This document shows positions 36,601-47,121 of a stretch of 64,000 nucleotides of DNA, piece after piece. The DNA comes from Nothophaeocryptopus gaeumannii. Lineage: Eukaryota; Ascomycota; Dothideomycetes; Mycosphaerellales; Mycosphaerellaceae. The notes under the pieces are model-generated. The model searched no databases, was not told where the DNA came from, and worked only from the letters and a program-made list of their open reading frames with translations. The stretch is from positions 1,922,001 through 1,986,000 of the forward strand of contig JASISA010000041.1 of assembly GCA_031771865.1 (NCBI GenBank), read 5' to 3'. A program made the position numbers and the translations under genes. How positions within the stretch are numbered: the first letter of the stretch is position 1; the number at the start of each line of letters is the position of its first letter.

Positions 36601-36730
36601 AACAGCCGGCTGCTCCCTCGATGTAATCGCTGCCGTTGTCAAGGCACCCAGAGACCACCGCGAGGAGGTTGAAGTGGGATGCTTTGGTCTCCGACCACAA
36701 GTTGCCCCCGCTCCTAACGGGTTGGTGAAT
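33601..36730. other. Gene-poor stretch, no gene recognised
   Basis: About 3.1 kb of near-normal base composition with many short overlapping frames on both strands and none that I can assign. A 22-base similarity (GGTCTGCGGCTC-like, ending TGCAGACAG) occurs about 100 bases apart near 36088 and 36188. The area could be a decayed older element or non-coding DNA beside the repeat island. Confidence 0.4.
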
Positions 36731-36955
36731 TGCCTGCCACACCACAGGTCTTTGTACAGCGCCAGCGCCGATTTGTTTTCTCTGTCCACGCAGGAGAAGA
36801 GCGAATGCCTGCCACACCACAGGTCTTTGTACAGCTTCAGTGCTGATGTGTTCTCTCCTTTCAAGGGGGAGGAGAGCGATTGCCTGCCACACCGCAGGAC
36901 TTTGTACAGCGCTAGCGCTGGTGTGCTATGTCGGTTCGAGGAGGAAGAGAGCAGG
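36731..36955. repeat. Three tandem 75-bp units
   Basis: Units start at 36731, 36806 and 36881, each beginning TGCCTGCCACACC(A/G)CAGG and continuing with CTTTGTACAGC. The 75-bp period equals 25 codons, so one frame stays open through all units on each strand (on plus, each unit reads LPHHRSLYS or close). The third unit is the most diverged. The third unit's 3' end overlaps the end of the RNase H frame at 36912. Confidence 0.9.
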
Positions 36956-37682
36956 GAAGATTACGGCGTCTCTTTTCAGCTGTTCTCTTCGACGTACTGC
37001 TCTTCGATGGGTCGGAGTGCCAACGCAAGGGGTGGGAGTGGGTCCGCGTCCCAAAGACAAATTTCCCAGTGCTTCTTGGGGTCCTTTCCTCTCTCTCTTT
37101 GCAGATTCCTGATGCCCACTTTGCGCACCAGTCGGCCCAGCGGTTGCCTCCCGTCTCGGGACGTTCGCTATGGCCGGAGACGTGCTCCAAGCGGACCATC
37201 CTCCCCTCGCCCTCCAGTCCCTTCATGGTGTTGGCAATGTAGTCAATTATTGGGTCGCGTGAGGGCTTTGACCTACATCGATGGTTTTCGATCTCATCGA
37301 TGGCGCCGGCGCAGTCGCTTCGGATCACGATCAGCTTGGCAGGGCGCTTGTGAAGCCAATCGAGATGGAGGCAAGCCCGAAGAATTGCTCCCTTTTCGGC
37401 CTCAGTTGAGGTGAAGCCTCCTTCCAGGGTGAACGGCGCCCCCCTCCAACGACTCTGCGAGGCATCGTACCAGACAAATGCCCCGCCGGACCAAATCTCA
37501 CCATCGAGGTATCCGCGGATGGTGGAGGCGTCGGTGAAGTATTGCGAGTGCGGTGGACTTGCGCCATTGCTTCGATTTTTTGACGGTGCCGTGGACGGTA
37601 CGGTTGCGATATGAGCGGTATGGAGTGTGCGATTGCGAGCGAGAACAAGCGAAGACGAGCGAAAGCGGTGCGGATGGTGGTG
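36912..37682 (-). CDS. RNase H type I domain reading frame without start codon
   Basis: 256 codons are open after an in-frame stop at 37685-37683. The RNase H fold is plain: the first Asp in QYFTDASTIRGYLD, Glu in GGFTSTEAEKGAIL, Asp in IVIRSDCAGAID, then VRLEHVSGHSE and the last Asp in GNRWADWCAKWA. All four acidic catalytic positions remain. No ATG lies between the stop and FTDAS, so it needs an upstream exon or is a 5'-truncated piece. Such domains occur at the C-terminus of some LINE ORF2 proteins, and as stand-alone fungal genes that hydrolyse RNA in RNA-DNA hybrids. I see no reverse transcriptase upstream (to 38.5 kb). After the domain the frame continues about 60 residues, Ser/Arg/Lys-rich. 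Confidence 0.65.
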   Translation of the reverse strand, partial: HHHPHRFRSSSLVLARNRTLHTAHIATVPSTAPSKNRSNGASPPHSQYFTDASTIRGYLDGEIWSGGAFVWYDASQSRWRGAPFTLEGGFTSTEAEKGAILRACLHLDWLHKRPAKLIVIRSDCAGAIDEIENHRCRSKPSRDPIIDYIANTMKGLEGEGRMVRLEHVSGHSERPETGGNRWADWCAKWASGICKEREERTPRSTGKFVFGTRTHSHPLRWHSDPSKSSTSKRTAEKRRRNLPCSLPPRTDIAHQR

Positions 37683-37699
37683 CTATTCGAGAGACTGGT

Positions 37700-39383
37700 G
37701 TGGACGTACGCGCGAACTGTTTAGGAACTACTGCACCATTGGAACTTCACCCAGGACGAGCAGCATCGCCTGTTAGTGGCCTATGAGGGACCACCACAGA
37801 CGATTCAGGCTGCTCTCCAAGACACTGCGAGAAACAGAGACTTGATGAGGGAACAGTATGCACCTGCCCAGATCGATCCAAGGACAGGCAGACCAACGCT
37901 TTGCCTCCGCCATTTGTGCGTTGTCCCTGTCAACGAAAAGCTATCAAGCAGCCAATGATACTGTGCAGCCAGCAAGCGGAGAGAATCCGGCTAATCAGCA
38001 GACCCTCTGCAGCAACAACAACAACACGTGGGACACTGTACTATCGTATCAAAGGAGATGAGCGGTCAGTATCGGAACAATCAACGTTTCTGCAGCAGCC
38101 TTTGCGGCATATTGCCATCCTTTGGAAAGGTCTACATAAGCGAGCAAAATGCCGTCGGCATACTCCGCACCTTCCCGAGCTGGGAATTCTCAATCGTTGC
38201 AGCGCTCGTTCACCTGCTTCATTTCCTCCTCCATCGCCCCGTCAGCGTTCTCTGCTTCGCTGTTTCTTCCTATGGTCAGTGGGTGGAAGATTGAGAACCA
38301 GGAAGGCAAAGCAACCTACCTCGAGCGTGATTTCTCCTCTCCCGAGAGGGCTCTGTCCTTCCAGAAAGCGATCTTCTCCGCCAAAACTGCCTTCGCAATT
38401 TTCATGAGGTGGATCTGTCGATTCAGCCTTCCTTCGCTCTCCACATCTGGTTCTATAGGAAGGCATGTTAGCTGTGAATCAGGACGCAAGGCGCAGCACG
38501 GTTCCGCAGAAGCTCAGGGCCAATGTGCACGGCTTCATGCTGCTGAATTTCCAGCGTCTCGTCTTTTTTACGCCACTTGACAAGAGGATGTCGGTTCCGA
38601 GCTCAGCAGTATGCTATGCCTACGTTCCAAGACAGGTTGGCGAGAGGATGAGCCCATTCACGTCGTCTCGTTGTGATTGACTGCTACGCAATGTCCTGCC
38701 GCCGCAGCCTATGCCCAAAGCGCTCCCATTCGCTTGTCGTAGGAGGCGACTACAGCTTGGTGCTGATACGCGGCCGCAATCCAACGAAGTCCAAAGAAGA
38801 ATACATGCTGCTCATCTTTCCGCCGTTCGTTTGGACTTACCTCTTGCCTTCCAAGCCCTTCTCTTTGGAACAACGTCGTGAATGCGCCTTTCAAAGCGTG
38901 GTCTTGCGCTGCTCTCTCGAGATATGAGCGCTGCAGGCACAATGAAGATGTGAATCGTGTAGATTCCTCGTCGAAAGGCGAAGGGTACCGGTCTGATTTC
39001 TTTGAGCGGCAGAGCTTAGCTTGCTGCCAAACTGCAAAGATAGTCTGCCTTTGTTGCTTCGCTGGTCGGGGCCTTGGGCGCTCTCCTCCTGTGATTGCTG
39101 CGGCGGTCGTTGGTTCACGGCTCTCGTACTCTCACTGGCGGTCTGGTGCATATGACTGGCCTTTCATATGCGTAGTGCTTGCCACAACAAAGCATACGCG
39201 GCGCGGGTGAAAATCTGCCTGAAGCTACGGGCCCGTGCGTTTGCTGTTCTGGTAAACCGCTTCCGCCCTCGTCGTCTTCACTCTCACTGCGACACCACCA
39301 TCACTTCGTTTACATCTCTCCCCTTCTCACACATATCACATCATCCAGATCATCTTCCACATCACCACATCATCCACCGCACC
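37700..39383. other. No gene assigned; BTB gene promoter at right end
   Basis: A plus-strand frame around 37740-37958 (QDEQHRLLVAYEGPPQTIQA) looks protein-like but I cannot place it. The rest has overlapping short frames only. Bases 39,100-39,383 should be the upstream region of the BTB gene. Confidence 0.35.
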
Positions 39384-41233
39384 ATGGCTCACAGCAAGCC
39401 AGTGCGCGACGCCTTTCCAGACTTCGCCGACGGCGACGTCAAGGTCGTCATCACCGGCAGCCGCCAATATCAGCTGCACAGTGGCGTCCTTCGCAACGCC
39501 AGCCCCGTCTTGCGCGAGCTGCTGTCCGAGGACAACGCAGCCAAACACAGCACCAAAGCCATCAAAAGCGGCATCGTCATCCGCTACAAGTTGGTCCTCG
39601 AGCCCAACCCAGACCACGACGAGGATGATAACAACGACATTCCGTACATTCTGACCCTCGTCGAGCTCGACAGCATGGGCCGTCCGAAGTCAAAGGCCGC
39701 TCGCGGCGTCGGCCTCGAGCTTGAGAACGGCCGAAACATCGAGCCAATCTTCCACGTAAGTACTCACGTTCACTGCTGATCCGACTAGAGACTACCGTAC
39801 TGACTGTTTCTAGGCCTACCACGCCATCTTGTGCGCCTTCTACAACCAGAGCATCTACCTCGGTGATTCTCAGAGTGATGGTCTCGCCGACCTCCTCGGC
39901 AACGCCTTTCAGGCTACCATCGTCGCCGAGTACCTTGATTGCGTAAGTGCAGTGGCACGATGTCAGAGCAAATTCACATGCTGACTTGAAACAGATTCGC
40001 ATCGTAAGCAAGCCCATTGAAGCTACCCTCCTTGGCACCGGCCAGCACCTGTACAAGGCCATCGCCGACAACCCGACTGCTTGGCTGACCTTTGCCGCCC
40101 GTGTCAAGTCGCGCTCTATCTTCAAGGAGGCACTGATCCACGCTGCCGGCAAGTTCAACACCCCTGCCGTCCAGGGCGCCATCTACAGCGGTGAGCTCCC
40201 AGCAGATGTGGTACGCATCCTAGTGAAGAAGGGCAAGTGGGTCATGGGTAACGTGTCAAAGTGCACTCGATTCCTGGCGTCTTACTACCCATCACTGTGT
40301 CTCCGCGAGGCCCGCCCAGGGGACAAGGACAACATCTCCCGTGCCTCCTATGGCAACGACATAATGATGTGGATCGCAGTCTGCATCTTCCGTCACTGGG
40401 TGTGCGACATGATGGCCAGTGACCGTACGCACCACGCCGAGGACAACGGTTGGGCCTTCATCGTGGCCATCTGCCTGGGTGGCGATGTCTACCTCAACCG
40501 TGAGATGTTGCAACACAGTTTTCACGTTCGCTTCGTAAGTACACTACCTGCGAGAAATAAGAACACTGTACTGACCATCTTCTGCTTTAGCCAATGACTG
40601 GCAAGGGTATGGCTTGTGTCGAGCACCGCCTCACTGAGATCAAGGAGGACGTCAAGCAGTGGGCTATGGTAAGCACTCATATCCACGACCGCTTAACTTC
40701 CACTGACGCTGCTTCAGCCACTCAAGAAGTGCAACTCCGCCCTCGATATTAGCAAGTTCGGCATTGATCACTTCACTCACGTCAACGTCGACGAGAGCGA
40801 CTTTCCATGGGCTGCGAACCAGAGCGAGCACCACGGCGAGGCTGTCGATGAAGGCGAGGTCGAAGACGAGGATGAGGATGAGATGGAAATCGAGGACACG
40901 GCCTACACCATGGATCACCAGGAGGCCCCGACCTTCAAGGAAGGCTCTTCGTCGCACGTCGACCGTGACGCTTCCCGTACGGGTGGCACTCCTGGTCGTG
41001 ATGATGACCCAATGGATGAGGGTCTCGACAGCTCTCCCGGAGAAGACCCAGAGGAGGCGGACGAGCCAATCACTCCTCCTGACGGAGCTCCATTCGCTAA
41101 ACCAGCTGGGACCGGTGCTCGTGGGAGCAACGGCCCAGAGGATGACATCATCTTCCCAACTCAGGGCGCCGGCGCTGAAGAGAACGAGGAGCTCGACGGC
41201 TATGAGAGCGATGACACTGTCCAGAACTCCTAG
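39384..41233 (+). CDS. BTB-like domain protein with acidic tail
   Basis: Five exons: 39384-39755, 39814-39942, 39995-40534, 40591-40668 and 40718-41233. All introns are 49-58 nt, in phase 0, with GTAAGT or GTAAGC donors; 544 residues. The N-terminus has DVKVVITGSRQYQLHSGVLR and ASPVLRELLSED, a divergent BTB fold used for protein contacts. The middle is helical with no named domain. The last exon is acidic and low complexity (GEVEDEDEDEMEIED, SPGEDPEEADE). The stop TAG at 41231-41233 lies one base before a good donor (GTCAGTGAG at 41235) whose intron would join, in frame, to an exon at 41303-41562 (see next entry). Role unknown. Confidence 0.82.
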
Positions 41234-41302
41234 GGTCAGTGAGCCAACGGCCGGAACTCATTTAACGTCTGAGACATACGCTGACTTTCCTTTGCTTCGC
41301 AG

Positions 41303-41562
41303 AGGAGGAAACTATGATGGTCGATCGTGCTACGCGCGAGCGCGCAGAGGAGATTGCTGAGACTCATGTCCACACGCACGCTCACCCTCCTCCCAGTGCC
41401 CAGCGGGCTACGGCGAGGATTGGAACTCGCGTCAGAGATCAGAGACGTGCCTACGAGATTGCCCACACCTACCCTTCAGACCCAGTCGATAACCTCTTGG
41501 ATGCGATCGAGGGACAAGTTGATAATCTCTTGGATGCGGTCGAGGGAGTTGAGAGCGACTAG
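41303..41562 (+). other. Probable former last exon of the BTB-like gene
   Basis: After a 68-nt intron-like segment (41235-41302, CGCTGAC branch, TTCGCAG acceptor) an 85-codon frame continues in the phase left by the upstream exon, starting EEETMMVDRATRERAEE. It ends with a duplicated unit, DNLLDAIEGQ then VDNLLDAVEG. Splicing would be seamless if the TAG at 41231 were a sense codon. So this is either lost coding sequence or a tail reached by stop readthrough. Confidence 0.55.
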
Positions 41563-41846
41563 CTTTCTCACAAGGGCAGAAAAGAACACGAAGACCGTTG
41601 GGGAGATGCATGGATTGAGAGACGAGGCTTGAACCATCAGGCTTTGTCACAGGAGGAACATGAGACCACAAGAGCGTTGAATACCACCATTGAGGAGAGT
41701 ACCCCGAGTTAGCTCATTGGGAAAGAAAGAAAAAGGGCTGGACAGACATACAAAACTCAGGTAGCTTTGAATATCACATATCAGCCACCAAAGCCTCCTT
41801 ACCTCGTCCCATTCCCACTCCATAACTTAGACCCTCCCGGCATCGC

Positions 41847-42935
41847 CTACTGAAAGAAACCCCTCGAATCATACTTGCTACTTACCTCCCTCAAAGACTC
41901 CACCTCCTCATTCCAATACTCTCCCTTCACATCCTGCAGCTTATCCGCGTAATTCAAATATTAAAACTCCCGCCTCACCCCCATCTTCTCAGCAAGCCCC
42001 TCACCATCCTTGAACAAGACCTTAAACGACTTCTTCAACCCGCTTGTCGTCCGTAGCATCCGACCAAGCAACTGTCGCCAGCACAACCACCACGTTCCCA
42101 TCTTCTGGTTTGGAACAAAGAACATTAACCCCCTGTCTTTACGGATTTGGATTTTATTATCTGCGGAAGACCTTGGAAACTTAGAGAGCACATCGCTAAT
42201 GAACTCGTCGCTTGCAGAGTGAGAGCTGTATCATTCGCCATGGAAATGAACTCCCTCGTAAGTCTCGCATCAGCAAGCTCTTCTCGTCTGACTGATTGAG
42301 TTCGAAGTTCTGCACTCACAAGCCCCCCAACGCCGACAGTGCTTACTCGACCGCCGACAACGGCAAGATCATATTTTTCAAGGTAGTCGTAGACCTGGAC
42401 CCATTGAGAACCTCCTCCAACGGTTGCCGTCTTGCGATCTGATGACAAGCTGATGTTGCTCAACAGAGGAAGATCAAATGTAACGCCTCCATTTAGATTT
42501 GCGGCTCCGACCCAAGGAGTGTGTCGTCCTCCTCGAACAGCAAATTGACAACCATGGTCACTATAGCATGCATCACTGTTCCGAGCGCTCAGCAGCTTGA
42601 TCGCTCGGCTCGCATTTTGCGCGGTAACTGGACGTAGGACGCAGCCTATTCAACAGTCAGTGAAAGCCGTCTCTGACAGTTGTCTGGTCGCTCAACGTAC
42701 TTGGTCGAACTTCTCCAGCACGCTCTGACCAGTAGCTACCCAATGACTGATCAGACTCCGATATCCGTTCGAGTAAGACTTTGGATCCTGGTAACGGTGC
42801 CAGATCGCTACAGCAGGACGCCGTAGAACTGAGTATTTGTTGGGGTTGTGCCCGGCAGACTTGGGCATCAATCGCACTAGATTGCAGTGCTAGAAGTGCA
42901 CAGAGTCCGAGGCTGGCAAGTGCTCTCAGAGCCAT
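41847..42935 (-). pseudogene. Secreted FAD-linked oxidoreductase (berberine-bridge type), internally deleted
   Basis: Exon 1 (42935-42701) encodes a signal peptide (MALRALASLGLCALLALQSS). A 55-nt intron (GTACGT...AATAG, phase 1) leads to exon 2 (42645-42320) with the PCMH-type FAD domain: FAVRGGRHTPWVGAANLNGG, VGGGSQWVQVYDYLEKY, VVGGRVSTVGVGGL. The exon ends at a GTGAGT donor. What should follow, about 250-300 residues of the FAD and substrate domains, is missing. Near 42190-41847 comes a fragment of the C-terminal BBE region, interrupted by TAA at 41961, with YLNYADKLQ and SKYDSRGFFQ at the very end. Intact relatives oxidise alkaloids, sugars or polyketides outside the cell. The neighbour at 43245-44524 is also a broken FAD enzyme. 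Confidence 0.78.
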
Positions 42936-43244
42936 GACCAGTCGAAATCCGCCGTCTTAAAGTAGCCTTGTCCAGCACACGATCACAAATAGAAGTGATG
43001 TTCAACTAGAGCTGCAACAAAACAAATTGGAGTTCTTGGTTTCACAGTCGTTTAGCTATACGGCTGAGCTGCTTACTACTGTTCCACAAGGCTACGCCAG
43101 TGCGAGCTTCGCGCCATACTGATTCCAGGAACTTGCTTCTTCGCTGGCGGTATGAAGCCAAAGCCGAATGTGTATGGGGGTTATAGTACAGTGAGTTGAG
43201 AGGGATGCAAAGTCGAGTGAGGCTTGTCGCCACGATAACCATGC

Positions 43245-44524
43245 TCATTCGACCCATTCATAGTCGGGAATATTGTACTTGTCTCTTCCAAATTGACTTG
43301 AGAATAGTCCAGCGAAAAGTTTAGCGACCCATGAGAAATAGCTGCTGAATGCTATGCCCCAAGACAAGAACTTGAACACGAGATTCCGCAGTTGAAGCCT
43401 GAATGCAGTCTGCGGCGCCATGATTGCCGGTATGCCAGGTGGAATCTTCTGCATGTCTTTGATAAGCGGCTTCATTCTTTCTTCGTATGCCTTCAATCCA
43501 GCAGCCAGGTCGTTTCGGTGTCGACAGATCTCGCCGGCCAGCAGATAGGCTCCAGCCATGGCGAGGCTGGTGCCGGCTCCAGTAGGACCTGGTGCGTAGC
43601 CTGCATCGCCCACCAGGACGAATCGACCCTTGTACAGAGTGGGAACTTTGACTTGGACGACTTCTGAGGCGTAGAAATTCTTCGTTTCCCACATGCCTTC
43701 GATCATTTCGGCAGTCTTCCAGCCTTGGCCGCCGAATCTTTGAGCAACATGTGCCTTGAGTGCATCCGTTCCCTGCTTGCTTGCCTCCCGGAATGGTCGA
43801 GTGGCATCGGGGTCCTTGCTCGAGTGCACGCTCATCGTGAGACATTTGGTATACCAGACGGGTCTGGTCCAAGCGCGTAAAATCGTCCGGGTGGGCACGT
43901 GTATGCGTGACCCATTTTACTTCCGTTCAGAAGATCTTGGCGTATTGAGAAGTACGCCGCCCAAAGATTCAGCGGTTTGATATGATCTCGCACGGTTGTG
44001 CCAAAGCCCATAGCGCGAGTTCTGGACGTTGATCCATCACAAGCAACGACGAGATCGTACTGTGTTGTCGGAGTACCGTTCGCGAATTCGATCGTGATAG
44101 GCCCATCATCTTTCGCCTGCATTGAGGCGATCTGCTCACCAAAGATGTAATTGATGCGCTCATGGTCTTTGGTCATGTCGTAGAGTATGCGCGAAAGATC
44201 GCCTCGGAAGATTTCGAATTCGGATACCAAAGATTGCTGATCTGGATCTCCAGTCGATGTGATGGTGACGATGGGCGTATTATCCTCATGGACAAGACGA
44301 AAGCCCTCGATGTCGACAATTTTGGCCCGAACAGCTGCCTCCATTCCTTCCATCTTTCGCATTACGGTAACTCCAGCGGTGCGGATGTCAATCTGTTGGC
44401 CTTCGGTACGTAGATCTGGGAAGCGCTCGATAACGGTGACATCTGCCCCTGCCTTCGCCAGCCAGTATGCAGTGGTCGGTCCTGCGACAGATGCCCCAAC
44501 GACTAGGACTTTGAGATGAGCCAT
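43245..44524 (-). pseudogene. FAD-dependent monooxygenase (PHBH fold), single frameshift
   Basis: From ATG 44524 the frame reads KVLVVGASVAGPTTAYWLAK (dinucleotide-binding glycines), VTVIERFPDLRTEGQQIDIR, and the DLVVACDGSTSRTR region. It runs to a stop at 43832, just after FYALGPDPSG. The rest continues one frame over: CLTMSVHSS, then the second FAD motif GRFVLVGDAGYAPGPTGAG, and a C-terminal pair of hydrophobic stretches. The two parts join near 43840-43870 with no room for an intron, so one base was gained or lost. Together they give about 425 residues, right for the family, which hydroxylates aromatic or polyketide substrates with NAD(P)H and O2. Apart from the frameshift nothing is damaged, so a sequencing error or a very recent mutation is possible. 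Confidence 0.78.
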
Positions 44525-44945
44525 GGCGGGAGGAAAGGAGAGCGATAACGTGATGAAGACTTTTCTTGCGAATTGTACTTCACTCGAGACGCGCCTCCCT
44601 ACGCATGTTATATGCTTGGAAGTGGCCAGCCGTGTCGGACATTAGAAGTGTCCGTTGTATCGGAAGTCGGGCGCTCATTGGCTCTCAGGAACGAGCAGTT
44701 CGGTAGGAAGACGCTGCGGGCTGTGTAATGTCCATTGGGAAGGTGAATGGTGACATAGCCTCCGACACAGTCTGTTTGCTGTGAATGGATAAGTGAGCGA
44801 GTACGAAACGACGATGAGCAGGAGGACAAGGACACGAAGAAGTGAGGAAAGGAAGGAAGGTACCTCCGTAGCGTGGGCAGTCAGACGTGTTCACGGACAT
44901 GCCGTCAAGCATTGGTCTGTGCAATAGAACTAAGGCTTAGAACTA

Positions 44946-44978
44946 CTGTGAGCCGCATAATGCTTGTCAGTTAGGGCT
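44946..44978 (+). repeat. Left terminal inverted repeat of DNA transposon
   Basis: 33 bases starting CTGTGAGCCGCATAATGC, matching the reverse complement of 50844-50876 with a single A/G difference of RIP type. Weaker similarity (ATTTCCGATT, then a CTCAC end) extends about 40 bases inward. Preceded by the target TA. Confidence 0.88.
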
Positions 44979-46733
44979 GAACCGAAATTTCCGATTTTGA
45001 AGACCAGGCTCTCACCGCTATATCACTGTATTTTAGTCGTGGTAATCTTTAGGGTACTGTGCAGTCCTAAATTACGATTAGCTAATATAATAATCGTAAT
45101 CTAAGTCGCAAGGTAGTTATAGGCATGTCTTATAACGTCGATTCGGCTACGTAGCGTCGATCTATACGTACGCCAAAGCCTTTAAATAAGGCTATAAAGG
45201 ACGACGATATCGTCACGCTAGTTACTCGTAAACTATTGCCGAAGACGTTAGTTAAGAAGATTAGCCCTCCGCTACTCCGTAGAGGTAGTAAGAAGCGAGG
45301 TAAGAGCTAGTTAGATCTAATAACTATATATAAGGATAAAGGATCTAGTATAGCTAAAGGCTCTACTACGGTAGCTAGTACTAAAACGATTGCTATACGA
45401 GCTAGTAAAGGATTTGCTACTAAGGTAACGACGTCTACGGAGTCTTCGTTTAATACTAATAATATTACTATAATCGCTACTAGTACTATAGTAATAACTC
45501 TAGATTTTAGTATAGCTAAGGAAGAAGATCCGGATTAGCTATAGCTGGATTATATAAGCTAGTAGACTGTAATTAACGTGACTAAGAAGAAGGATACTAC
45601 CGTAGTCGCTACGACGTTAAGGAAGTACGTAAAAGCTATTAAAGGTAAAGGTAATAACGCACGTTACTAGTATAGATAGGTACTAAATAAAGCGGCCGAT
45701 CCGGGCTTTTATACTACTTACAAAGTTACTATCGTCGCTAAGGTTAGTAGTACGAGTCTAAAGCTCGCGAATAAGTAGTAGAAAGGTAATAATAATAAGG
45801 ACGAGGACTTAGTATATAGCCGTATACTAGATTAGCTCTTTAAGTAGCGAGACTAGAGTAAGAAGAACTTATAGATAGAGATAGTATTTATAGTAAAGCC
45901 GCGTAGCTCTATAGAAGGTAGACGTATACCTTTTCCTTCGTTCTCGCTATCTAACGCGATTAAGGCGAAGAAAAACAAGAACTTTACGACTAAGTAGATA
46001 GTAGCGAACGTAGTACTAATTATTACTAAGATGTACGCTAGTAGTAATTACTCTATCGATATTAAAGCTAAGTGGATATACCTGAATCCAAGCTATCTAA
46101 ATTCGACTAGCGGAGGCACTTATTAGTAGAATATAGAGGTTAAGGAGACTATTAATAGTTACTATCTAGTTAGCTAGTACTTCTTAACTTAGTAGGTAAA
46201 GGTAGTAAGGGAGAAAAGGCGTATAGTAGAGGATAGTTTACCGCTAATTACCGTCCTTAAGAGTATTATTAAAGGCAAATATTAGAAGTTAGCGCGAGCT
46301 AAAGGTTATAGTCGACCTATCCGTCTAAAGATACCTAAGCGTACTACGACTACGCTACTACTAGTAATCGTGAATATTCTTAGGGACAACCTAGCTTATA
46401 TCCTTTATCTAGGCCTAGCTAGTAGAGGTATTATAAAGGGCACGCCGTCGAAGAGTCTATTAAAGATACTATCTATAGACGAGATAGCGCCGAATTAGCT
46501 AACTATTATATTCTTCGTCTAGGCTCGCTACGCCGCTACTTTTAAGGGGAACGAGGAGGATCTTACTACTATCGCGGCTATCGCCAAGTATACTAAAGAT
46601 AAGGCTTTTAATTTAAAGACTCTAAGTAATCTTAGTAAGGCTAAATAGAAGGAGGAAGGGTTAAAGGCTAGTATAAGGGTACGAGTACGAGATGCAATTA
46701 GAGATTATCTACGACTACGTGCGAGTAGTATAG

Positions 46734-47081
46734 TGTTACGGATGGAACCGAGAGGCGATGGCAGCCAACCAGTCTAAGCGCGGGTCTGCAGCTCAGCCTC
46801 GGGAGGTTCCGCTGCAGCTCGCTCACAGTACTCTCGTCGCTCGCAGTGCTTCCACCGGAAGCACAGGAAGCAGAGAAAGCAAGGAGAGCACACGAATCTC
46901 CTATGTGTATATAGATCACGTTCTCTACTGAGGTAGATAGGAGCTTCGTGCTCAACTCAATCTCTCAATACTACTCTCTTGAGTAAAGGTTACACTTCTC
47001 AAGACTCTGTTACCAAAGAGACATTCCGGGGTTCGACACTTCCTAGGCCTATCCACGTGACAGAGGAGACGGTCCGTAACA
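46734..47081 (+). repeat. 5' long terminal repeat
   Basis: 348 bp with TGTTACGG/CCGTAACA ends. It contains the extra CT (CAGTACTCTCGTC) absent from the right copy. It should hold promoter and RNA start; a TGTATATAGATC-like box occurs near 46905-46920. Confidence 0.92.
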
Positions 47082-47121
47082 CGTTGAGCACCACAAAGCT
47101 GAAGGAAGTGCTTTCGAACGA

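Noticed and set aside
36533..37414. 293-codon open frame on the plus strand
   Set aside because: Antisense to the RNase H domain and through the 75-bp repeats; the minus strand has the recognisable motifs.
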